DNA from: Isoetes taiwanensis
Lineage: Eukaryota; Streptophyta; Lycopodiopsida; Isoetales; Isoetaceae
Direction of reading: 5' to 3'
Assembly (NCBI GenBank): GCA_021234155.1
Contig: JAJEKV010000047.1
Coordinates: 4,353,637 to 4,417,636 of the forward strand
DNA: 64,000 bases
In this document: piece by piece, positions 13,261-24,900 of the stretch
How the letters are laid out: every line of letters starts with the position of its first letter
How positions within the stretch are numbered: position 1 is the stretch's first letter
Program-made: the position numbers and the translations under genes
The notes under the pieces: generated by a model
Databases searched by the model: none
What the model was told of the DNA's origin: nothing
The model's input: the letters and a program-made list of their open reading frames with translations, nothing else

Positions 13261-14309
13261 AATGGAAGTGGGGGATCCCCATGGATCAAACATGCGCGAA
13301 GCTTTGGTTTTCATATTTTTCTGCAACCTCTTCTTCCAATTAACTAGTACTACCAGGGATCCCAGAATCAACATCTTCTGACTAGAAGAATACCTGGAGA
13401 CTTAGTAAATTTTCCTCAAGCTTTAAATATACCTTAGAATGCTACATGTGAAGGACCACCCACTACCAGAAATGAAAATAAAACAATCTCCGCGGCCTCA
13501 AAACTCGCTCAGCACCATTGAGTTAATCAACGAATGTACAGGAAAGAATCTTTGTAGGGATATATACTGATGACCTAAGGCGAATGTAATGCAGATATCT
13601 TTTGTGAATATGAAGTAGAACAGCGTACTAGATATTATCCCATTCTGAGACTCCCTCCCTAGGGGTCAGGCTCCAGATATGTGAAGCTGCGTCTGCAGTG
13701 AGTTCTGGGCGTCTCCAGGCGGGTCGGGACGGAAGGGCATAATGTGGGATCATATGCTGGCTGGAGCCCATTTGGGGTTCGTATCTCATCAAGGTAGAGG
13801 ATGGGCTGGTCTGGTGGCTTAGGAGGTCTGACTCTTGCAGCTGGTAGGGAAGGGAGGAAGGGCTAACGCCAGCGGAACACGGGTAAAGTCAAAGCGCTGG
13901 TGGCGATTTGAAGCATGTCTCGCAGAGAGCCACGTCACCTTATAGGCAATCGCGCCATTCGATTGTGCATCCGCCAAAATAGAGGCTTAAATTTGGATCG
14001 CGCGATTTATGAAATCCGGTTAACACCCGGCAAGTAAGCGCCAGTGAGATCCCGCGTTAATTGGATTATCCCACAGTGGAGAGCGGAAAACTCCAGAAAC
14101 GGAAGAAAGCGAGCCACACGGCGGAGGCGAGATAAAGCAAAAACCACCACGCTAAGCAGCGAATCCTGTTAAGAAAAATGTAGATACAATCCTTTCGTCA
14201 CAAAAGCGCCCTCGCTGAGTAAGGTTTAGTGTAACGTTGGGGTTGAAGCTGGCGCACGGGGACTGGGACTGGAGCTTTGGTGGGGTTAGTCGCGCAGGGT
14301 GTTTATGGA
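13261..14309. other. Low-copy spacer leading into the satellite
   Basis: No gene is recognised. Between 13,640 and 14,170 the sequence is GC-richer and contains purine-rich patches. After about 14,220 short blocks begin to resemble the satellite (a gggact/tggtgggg-type stretch near 14,260), so the exact left edge of the array is blurred. Confidence 0.4.
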
Positions 14310-15800
14310 GGACTTTGTCCAACCCGGATGTGTGTTGAGACTGTTATAGGCCTGTTAATGCCGAAACCGACTGGGTCCTGGGTTTCAAACCAATGTCGAT
14401 TTATTTGGAGACGGACCTAGGGGCCTCGATGATGATCCAAACGTGTTGGGAGCTTAAAAGCCATCGTGTCCCTTTGCTTCACCGCAATTGGTGGATATAT
14501 AACTGTGTACAGCCCACAAAATTAGTCATGAATACTCGCTCAAAAAATATTACGCTCTTAATATGGATATAGGCCAGAGTAGCATGGATAATTGAGGGAT
14601 TAAAAACCGAAGTTATGAGGACCTAGACACAGAAGCGGGATTAAAATCACGCACAAAGAAGATGTGCATGTAAGCGAAAAGTTTTTGGCCTCCAACACGG
14701 ATGTATTTGGTGAGTTGATATAGGCCTGGTAATGCCAATAAATGTGCACATTTGGTCATAGGTTCAAACACCAATGTCATTTACCATTTTGGGAAGTTAC
14801 CAGGGGTGCTCACGATGATGATCCCCAGAGCGTGGTGCAGAACTGATGACCATTTACTTAGGCCTTGTAGAGAAGTGGGATAGACCAGCAATGCATTGCA
14901 AGGTGGCTAGTATGGACCTTAAGCCAGCGGATGTGGCCTGGTAGAGGTGGTACATGAGCCCTAGTATTTTGAAAATAAAATGCATTTGGTCATGGGTTCA
15001 AACCTTGTGTCATTTATATTTTACGGAAGTTAGATTACTAAGGGGGTATCGGTGATGAATCCAAACTGATGTGTAGGTAGGAGCCCCCAACCTATCGTGT
15101 CCTCCACTTTGGGCATACATGGCGAGTGAGACTCCTTCGCTAAATGCAGCCCACGAAATTTAATCTAGTATGAACCACTCGCTCATGCTCTAAAAAGCGC
15201 TCATCAGACTATAGTAGGTAACATGAATGGCATTGTGAGATTAAAAACCGCAGAAGTTCGAACCATTTCTAAAAGCCCGGGATTAAATCACCTACAAAGA
15301 AAAGTGTACATGTAGAGCAAGAAGTTTTTATATGGATGTGTGGTGATGGTACATAAACCTAGTAATGCCAAAATAAATACGTGGTCATGGTAAACCTTGT
15401 CACCCATATTTGGGTAGGGTTCAAACCTTGCCAATGCTCTGCATTTATATTTGGGTTTGGGGTGCATGCGGTCACAGGTGGTGGGGCGGGGCCTGTGCGT
15501 GCTCCCGCTGGGCAGGGGGTGGTGGGATGGATACTTCAAATACAGCCTAAAAGATGTCGAAAACATGGACAACAAAACAAAATATCGTAATGGATTATAG
15601 TATTGGCATGGATGGTGAGGGTTAAAAACTAATGCGGTATGAACCTTAAACAAAAGTAATAAAAAACAATAGGGATTACTATGGTGGGTGGCATGGATGG
15701 TGGGGTTAAAAAGCCGTACTTGCGGAGACCTGCACCCTAGGACCCTAGACTTCTAGGCGGGTTAAATCTGCCCTACAAAGGGTGATACATGTAAGGGCCA
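14310..15800. repeat. Diverged left edge of the satellite array
   Basis: The monomers are recognisable but heavily mutated, with many substitutions and indels. Landmarks survive, such as ataggcctg/gtaatgcc, tttggtcat and cgatgatgatcc. One copy (about 14,922) has the short-monomer junction in diverged form (ccttaagccagcgg). Similarity to the core consensus rises steadily towards the right, which is the usual pattern at the margin of a homogenised satellite. Confidence 0.9.
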
Positions 15801-18800
15801 AAGTTTTTGTCCCAGCGGTCTGTGGTGGTGTGAGGTTGTTTATAAGGCTGGTAATGCCAAAACTCTGTTCTTGCATTGGTCATGGGTTTGCAAACCTTGC
15901 CAATGTCATTTATATTTGGAAGTTGGTTACTAGGGTAGATGATGATCCCCAGGCGTGGTAGAACTTAAAAGCCTATCGTGTCCTCCACTTTTTGGCAAAG
16001 GCGATGGGATAAGCTAGCTAGTGCATACAAGATTAGTCTAGTATGGACCTTAAACAAAGTAATAAAAATAATGGGACTATGGTAGGTGGCATGGATGGTG
16101 AGGTTAAAAAGCCATGCCCCTAGAGTTGCCCCTAGGACCTAGACTTCCTAAGGCGGGATTAAATCATGCCTACAAAGTGTGCATGTAAGGCAAAAAGTTT
16201 TGTGTCCGGATGTGTGGTGAGTTGATATAGGCCTAAAGTAATGCATTTGGTCATAGGTTCAAATGCCAAAATAAATGTTGCTATTTGGTCATAGGTTCAA
16301 ACTCCCACCCACTTTGGAATAAACTAGCTAGTATGCCCAAGATTAGTCTAGTATGGACCTTAAACAAAGTAATGTCATTGGTAGGTGGCATGGATGGTGA
16401 GGTTAAAAAGTTGGGACCTAGACTTCCTAAGGCGGGATTAAATCCACGCCTACAAAGTAATGTATGTGCATGATGATGTCATTTGAGTTGGAAGTTAGGC
16501 CTATTAATGCCAAAATAAATGGATTTGTAGAACTTAAAACCTTGTCCAATGTCCTATTTGGTGAGTTGGCCATGGGATAAGCGTGTGATTTGGTCATAGT
16601 GCCCTCCCACTTTGGCTTTTACAAAGGTGATGGGGATCGGCCCAAGATTAGTCTAGTATGGACCTTAAACAAAGTAATAAAAACAATGGGACTATGGTAG
16701 GTGGCATGGATGGTGAGGTTAAAAAGCCATGCCCTAGAGTTGCCCCTAGGACCTAGACTTCCTGGACCTACAAAGTGTGCATGTAAAGGCAAAAGTTTTG
16801 TCCAACGGATGTGTGGTGAGTTGGTATAGGCCTAGTAATGCCAAAATAAATGTGCATTTGGTCATGGGTTCAAACCTTGCCAATGTCATTTATATTTGGA
16901 AGTTGGTTACTAGGGGGTATCTGATGATGATCCCCTATTGGTAGAACTTAAAAGCCTATCGTGTCCTCCACTTTGGGCATTTTGGGGATAAGCTAGCTAT
17001 CACGTGTCCTCCACTTTGGTTGCAAGATTAGTCTAGTATGGACCTTAAACAAAGTAATAAAAACAATGGGACTATGGTAGGTGGCATGGATGGTGAGGTT
17101 AAAAAGCCATGCCCCTAGGAGTTGCCCCTAGGACCTAGACTTCCTAAGGTGGGGATTAAATCCTACCTACAAAGTGTGCATGCAAGGCAAAAGTTTTGTC
17201 CAACGGATGTGTGGTGAGTTGGTATAGGCCTAGTAATGCCAAAATAAATGTGCATTTGGTCATGGGTTCAAACCTTGCCAATGTCATTTATATTTGGAAG
17301 TTGGTTACTAGGGTATATCTGATGATGATCCCGGCGTGGTAGAACTTAAAAGCCTATACGTGTCCTCCACTTTGGCTTGTAAAGGCTGATGGGATAAGCT
17401 AGCTAGTCTCAAATGGGCAAGATTAGTCTAGTATGGACCTTAAACAAAGTAATAAAAACAATGGGACTATGGTAGGTGGCATGGATGGTGATTAAAAAAG
17501 CCATGCCCTAGCCCCTATGGACCTAGGCGGGATTAAAGCCCTACAAAGTGTGCATGTAAGGCAAAAGTTTTGTCCAGCGGATGTGTGGTGAGTTGGTATA
17601 GGCCTAGTAATGCCAAAATAAATGTGCATTTGGTCATGGGTTCAAACCTTGCCAATGTCATTTATATTTGGAAGTTGGTTACTAGGGGTATCGATGATGA
17701 TCCCCGACGTGGTAGAACTTAAAAGCCTATCGTGTCCTCCACTTTTTGGTCAGCCAAAGTAGTGGTGGGATAAGCTAGCTAGTTTGTACAAGATTAGTCT
17801 AGTATGGACCTTAAACAAAGTAATAAAAAACAATGGGACTATGGTAGGTGGCATGGATGGTGAGGTTAAAAAGCCATGCCCCTAGAGTTGCCCCTAGGAC
17901 CTAGACTTCCTATGGGACGCTCGCCACAAAGTGTGCATGTAAGGCAAAAGTTTTGTCCGGATGTGTGGTGAGTTGGTATAGGCCTAGTAATGCCAAAATA
18001 AATGTGCATTTGGTCATGGGTTCAAATCTTGCCAATGTCATTTATATTTGGAAGTTGGTTACTAGGGGTATGATGATGATCCCCGACGTGGTAGAACTTA
18101 AAAGCCTATCGTGTCCTCCACTTTGGCTGCAAGAAGCGATGGGATAAGCTAGCTAGTGTTACAAGATTAGTCTAGTATGGACCTTAAACAAAGTAATAAA
18201 AAAACAATGGGACTATGGTAGGTGGCATGGATGGTGAGGTTAAAAAAGCCATGCCCCTAGAGTTGCCCCTACAGGACCTAGACTTCCTAAGGCAAGGGAT
18301 TAAAATCCCTACAAAGTGTGCATGCAAGGCAAAAGTTTTGTCCAACGGATGTGTGGTGAGTTGGTATAGGCCTAGTAATGCCAAAATAAATGTGCATTTG
18401 GTCATGGGTTCAAACCTTGCCAATGTCATTTATATTTGGAAGTTGGTTACTAGGGGTATACGATGATGATCCCAGACGTGGTAGAACTTAAAAGTGTCCT
18501 CCACTTTGTCCTCCACTTTGGGCAGACAAGATTTCTAGTATGGACCTTAAGGCGATGGGATAAGCTAGCTAGTGCATGCACAAGATTAGTCTAGTATGGA
18601 CCTTAAACAAAGTAATAAAAACAATGGGACTATGGTAGGTGGCATGGATGGTGAGGTTAAAAAGCCATGCCCCTAGAGTTGCCCCTAGGACCTAGACTTC
18701 CTAAGGCGGGATTAAATCCACGCCTACAAAGTATGCATGTAAGGCAAAAAGTTTTGTCCAATCAGGATGTGTGGTGAGTTGGTATAGGCCTAGTAATGCC

Positions 18801-21800
18801 AAAATAAATGTGCATTTGGTCATGGGTTCAAACCTTGCCAATGTCATTTATATTTGGAAGTTGGTTACTAGGGGTATCGATGATGATCCCCGAGCGTGGT
18901 AGAACTTAAAAGCCTATCGTGTCCTCCACTAGATGGGATAAGCTAGCTAGTCCAGACAAGATTAGTCTAGTATGGACCTTAAACAAAGTAATAAAAAACA
19001 ATGGGACTATGGTAGGTGGCATGGATGGTGAGGTTAAAAAGCCATGCCCTAGAGTTGCCCCTAGGACCTAGACTTCCTAAGGGGGATTAAATCGCCTACA
19101 AAGTGTGCATGTAAGGCAAAAGTTTTTGTCCAACGGATGTGTGGTGAGTTGGTATAGGCCTAGTAATGCCAAAATAAATGTGCATTTGGTCATGGGTTCA
19201 AACCTTGCCAATGTCATTTATATTTGGAAGTTGGTTACTAGGGTATAATGATGATGATCCCGACGCGTGGTAGAACTTAAAAGCCTATACGTGTCCTCCA
19301 CTTTGCCGCAAGGCGATGGGATAAGCTAGCTAGTCCGCACAAGATTAGTCTAGTATGGACCTTAAACAAAGTAATAAAAAACAATGGGACTATGGTAGGT
19401 GGCATGGATGGTGAGGTTAAAAAAGCCATGCCCCTAGAGTTGCCCCTAGGGATTAACTTCCTAAGGCGGATTAACTACCTACAAAGTGTGCATGTAAGGC
19501 AAAAGTTTTGTCCAACGGATGTGTGGTGAGTTGGTATAGGCCTAGTAATGCCAAAATAAATGTGCATTTGGTCATGGGTTCAAACCTTGCCAATGTCATT
19601 TATATTTGGAAGTTGGTTACTAGGGGTACGCGATGATGATCCCCGACGTGGTAGAACTTAAAAGCCTATACGTGTCCTCCACTTTGGTCGCCGCCAAAGG
19701 CGATGGGATAAGCTAGCTAGTGTACAAGATTAGTCTAGTATGGACCTTAAAACAAAGTAATAAAAAAACAATGGGACTATGGTAGGTGGCATGGATGGTG
19801 AGGTTAAAAAAGCCATGCCCCTAGAGTTGCCCCTAGGACCCTAGACTTCCTAAGGCGGGGATTAAATCCCCGCCTACAAAGTGTGCATGTAAGGCAAAAA
19901 GTTTTGTCCAACGGATGTGTGGTGAGTTGGTATAGGCCTAGTAATGCCAAAATAAATGTGCATTTGGTCATGGGTTCAAACCTTGCCAATGTCATTTATA
20001 TTTGGAAGTTGGTTACTAGGGGTATACGATGATGATCCCGGCGTGGTAGAACTTAAAAGCCTATATCGTGTCCTCCACTTTCTGCTGGTAAGGTAGTGGG
20101 ATAAGCTAGCTAGTCTGTACAAGATTAGTCTAGTATGGACCTTAAACAAAGTAATAAAAAAACAATGGGACTATGGTAGGTGGCATGGATGGTGAGGTTA
20201 AAAAAGCCATGCCCCTAGAGTTGCCCCTAGGACCTAGACTTCCTAAGGTGGGGATTAAATCCATTTCGAAAATTAGCCTACAAAGTGTAAAAACAATGCA
20301 TGTAAGGCAAAAGTTTTGTCCAACGGATGTGTGGTGAGTTGGTATAGGCCTAGTAATGCCAAAATAAATGTGCATTTGGTCATGGGTTCAAACCTTGCCA
20401 ATGTCATTTATATTTGGAAGTTGGTTACTAGGGGTATAATGATGATCCCCGACGTGGTAGAACTTAAAAGCCTATCGTGTCCTCCACTTTGGTTGTCGCA
20501 AGGCGATGGGATAAGCTAGCTAGTCTGTACAAAGATTAGTCTAGTATGGACCTTAAACAAAGTAATAAAAAAACAATGGGACTATGGTAGGTGGCATGGA
20601 TGGTGAGGTTAAAAAAGCCATGCCCCTAGAGTTGCCCCTAGACTTCCTACTATTAAATGGCAAAAGTTTTGTCCAACGGATGTGTGGTGAGTTGGTATAG
20701 GTTTAGTAATGCCAAAATAAATGTGCATTTGGTCATGGGTTCAAACCCTTGCCAATGTCATTTATATTTGGAAGTTGGTTACTAGGGGTATAATGATGAT
20801 GATCCCCGACGTGGTAGAACTTAAAAGCCTATCGTGTCCTCCACTTTTTTGCCGCAAAGGCTGATGGGATAAGCTAGCTAGTCCTGTACAAGATTAGTCT
20901 AGTATGGACCTTAAACAAAGTAATAAAAACAATGGGACTATGGTAGGTGGCATGGATGGTGAGGTTAAAAAAGCCATGCCCCTAGAGTTGCCCCTAGGAC
21001 CTAGACTTCTAAAGGGATTAAATCCCGCCTACCTAAGGCAAAAGTTTTGTCCAACGGATGTGTGGTGAGATATAGGCCTAGTAATGCCAAAATAAATGTG
21101 CATTTGGTCATAGGTTCAATCTTTGCCAATGTCATTTATATTTGGAAGTTGGTTACTAGGGGCGATGATGATCCCCGGCGTGGTAGAACTTAAAAGCCTA
21201 TCGTGTCCTCCACAAAGGTAGGCATGCAAAGGCAAGAAAAGTATTTTGTCCAACGGATGTGTGGTGAGTTGGTATAGGCCTACTAATGCCAAAATAAATG
21301 TGCATTTGGTCATGGGTTCAAACCTTGCCAATGTCATTTATATTTGGAAGTTGGTTACTAAGGGTATCTGATGATGATCCCCGACGTGGTAGAACTTAAA
21401 AGCCTATCGTGTCCTCCTCCACTTTGGTCTGCCGCAAGGCGATGGGATAAGCTAGCTAGATGCATACAAGATTAGTCTAGTATGGACCTTAAACAAAGTA
21501 ATAAAAAATAATGGGACTATGGTAGGTGGCATGGATGGTGAGGTTAAAAAGCCATGCCCCTAGAGTTGCCCCTAGGACCTAGACTTCCTAAAGGCGGGAT
21601 TAAATCCCCGCCTACAAAGTGTGCATGCAAGGCAAAAGTTTTGTCCAACGGATGTGTGGTGAGTTGGTATAGGCCTAGTAATGCCAAAATAAATGTGCAT
21701 TTGGTCATGGGTTCAAACCTTGCCAATGTCATTTATATTTGGAAGTTGGTTACTAGGGGATGATGATGATCCCCGACGTGGTAGAACTTAAAAGCCTATA

Positions 21801-24800
21801 CGTGTCCTCCACTTTGGTAGCGAAGGCGATGGGATAAGCTAGCTAGTGCTGTACAAGATTAGTCTAGTATGGACTTTAAACAAAGTAATAAAAAACAATG
21901 GGACTATGGTAGGTGGCATGGATGGTGAGGTTAAAAAGCCATGCCCCCTAGAGTTGCCCCTAGGACCTAGACTTCCTAAAAGGGATTAAACCATGCCTAC
22001 AAAGTGTGCATGTAAGGCAAAAGTTTTGTCCAACGGATGTGTGGTGAGTTGGTATAGGCCTAAGTAATGCCAAAATAAATGTGCATTTGGTCATGGGTTC
22101 AAACCTTGCCAATGTCATTTATATTTGGAAGTTGGTTACTAGGGGTATCGATGATGATCCCCGACGTGGTAGAACTTAAAAGCCTATACGTGTCCTCCAC
22201 TTTGGTCAGCCATGAAGGCGATGGGATAAGCTAGCTAGTCCGTACAAGATTAGTCTAGTATGGACCTTAAACAAAGTAATAAAAAACAATGGGACTATGG
22301 TAGGTGGCATGGATGGTGAGGTTAAAAAGCCATGCCCCTAGAGTTGCCCCTAGGACCTAGACTTCCTAAGGTGGGATTAAATCCACGCCTACAAAGTGTG
22401 CATGTAAGGCAAAAGTTTTGTCCAACGGATGTGTGGTGAGTTGGTATAGGCCTAGTAATGCCAAAATAAATGTGCATTTGGTCATGGGTTCAAACCTTGC
22501 CAATGTCATTTATATTTGGAAGTTGGTTACTAGGGGTATACGATGATGATCCCCGACGTGGTAGAAACTTAAAAGCCTATATGTGTCCTCCACTTTCTTT
22601 ACTGCCGCAAGGCGGTGGGATAAGCTAGCTAGTGTGTACAAGATTAGTCTAGTATGGACCTTAAACAAAGTAATAAAAAAACAATGGGACTATGGTAGGT
22701 GGCATGGATGGTGAGGTTCAAAAAAAGCCATGCCCCTAGAGTTGCCCCTAGGACCCTAGACTTCCTACCCTGGGATTAAATCCACGCCTACAAAGTGTGC
22801 ATGCAAGGCAAAAGTTTTGTCCAATTTGGATGTGTGGTGAGTTGGTATAGGCCTAGTAATGCCAAAATAAATGTGCATTTGGTCATGGGTTCAAACCTTG
22901 CCAATGTCATTTATATTTGGAAGTTGGTTACTAGGGGTATACGATGATGATCCCCGACGTGGTAGAACTTAAAAGCCTATCGTGTCCTCCCTTTGGCCGC
23001 CGCGAAGGCGATGGGATAAGCTAGCTAGTTGCATACAAGATTAGTCTAGTATGGACCTTAAACAAAGTAATAAAAAACAATGGGACTATGGTAGGTGGCA
23101 TGGATGGTGAGGTTAAAAAGCCATGCCCCTAGAGTTGCCCCTAGGACCTAGACTTCCTAAGGCGGGGATTAAATCCCCGCCTACAAAGTATGCATGTAAG
23201 GCAAAAGTTTTGTCCAACGGATGTGTGGTGAGTTGGTATAGGCCTAGTAATGCCAAAATAAATGTGCATTTGGTCATGGGTTCAAACATTGCCAATGTCA
23301 TTTATATTTGGAAGTTGGTTACTAGGGGTATCGATGATGATCCCCGACGTGGTAGAACTTAAAAGCCTATCGTGTCCTCCACTTTTGCCGCCGCTAAGGA
23401 TGGGATAAGCTAGCTAGCAGTACAAGATTAGTCTAGTATGGACCTTAAACAAAGTAATAAAAAAACAATGGGACTATGGTAGGTGGCATGGATGGTGAGG
23501 TTAAAAAGCCATGCCCCTAGGTTGCCCCTAGGCCCCTAGACTTCCTAAAGCGGGGATTAAATCCTCGCCTACAAAGTGTGCATGTAAGGCAAAAGTTTTG
23601 TCCAACGGATGTGTGGTGAGTTGATATAGGCCTAGTAATGCCAAAATAAATGTGCATTTGGTCATAGGTTCAAACTTTGCCAATGTCATTTATATTTGGA
23701 AGTTGGTTACTAGGGGTATCTGATGATGATCCCCGACGTGGTAGAACTTAAAAGCCTATCGTGTCCTCCACTTTGGTCGGCCGCACCTTGAAGGCGATGG
23801 GGATAAGCTAGCTAGATGTACAAGATTAGTCTAGTATGGACCTTAAACAAAGTAATAAAAAACAATGGGACTATGGTAGGTGGCATGGATGGTGAGGTTA
23901 AAAGCCATGCCCCTAGAGTTGCCCCTAGGACCTAGACTTCCTAAGGTGGGATTAAATCCTATGCCTACAAAGTGTGCATGTAAGGCAAAAGTTTTGTCCA
24001 ACGGATGTGTGGTGAGTTGATATAGGCCTAGTAATGCCAAAATAAATGTGCATTTGGTCATTGGTTCAAACCTTGCCAATGTCATTTATATTTGGAAGTT
24101 GGTTACTAGGGGTATACGATGATGATCCCCGACGTGGTAGAACTTAAAAGCCTATACGTGTCCTCCACTTTGGTCTGCCGCAAGGGTGATGGGATAAGCT
24201 AGCTAAGTCTGCACAAGATTAGTCTAGTATGGACCTTAAACAAAGTAATAAAAAAAACAATGGGACTATGGTAGGTGGCATGGATGGTGAGGTTAAAAAA
24301 GCCATGCCCTAGAGTTGCCCCTAGGACCTAGACTTCCTAAGGCGGGATTAAATCCTGCCTACAAAGTGTGCATGTAAGGCAAAAGTTTTGTCCAACGGAT
24401 GTGTGGTGAGTTGGTATAGGCCTAGTAATGCCAAAATAAATGTGCATTTGGTCATGGGTTCAAACCTTGCCAATGTCATTTATATTTGGAAGTTGGTTAC
24501 TAGGGGTATACGATGATGATCCCAAACGTGGTAGAACTTAAAAGCCTATCGTGTCCTCCACTTTGGTCGTATTTTAAGGGATGGGATAAGCTAGCTAGTC
24601 CGTACAAGATTAGTCTAGTATGGACCTTAAACAAAGTAATAAAAAAACAATGGGACTATGGTAGGTGGCATGGATGGTGAGGTTAAAAAGCCATGCCCCT
24701 AGAGTTGCCCCTAGGAAGACTTCCTAAGGCGGGATTAAATCCTGCCTACAAAGTGTGCATGTAAGGCAAAAGTTTTGTCCAACGGATGTGTGGTGAGTTG

Positions 24801-24900
24801 GTATAGGCCTAGTAATGCCAAAATAAATGTGCATTTGGTCATGGGTTCAAACCTTGCCAATGTCATTTATATTTGGAAGTTGGTTACTAGGGGTATACGA
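15801..24900. repeat. Satellite block of long monomers with patchy variation
   Basis: About two dozen monomers lie here, apparently all of the long type. Outside a few windows they are nearly identical. Variation is concentrated in the segments with gtatacgatg, ccccgacgtgg, tatacgtg, gctgccgcaaggcgatgg and ggcgggatt, where almost every copy has its own small indel. The 16,200-16,640 part is scrambled. Confidence 0.9.
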
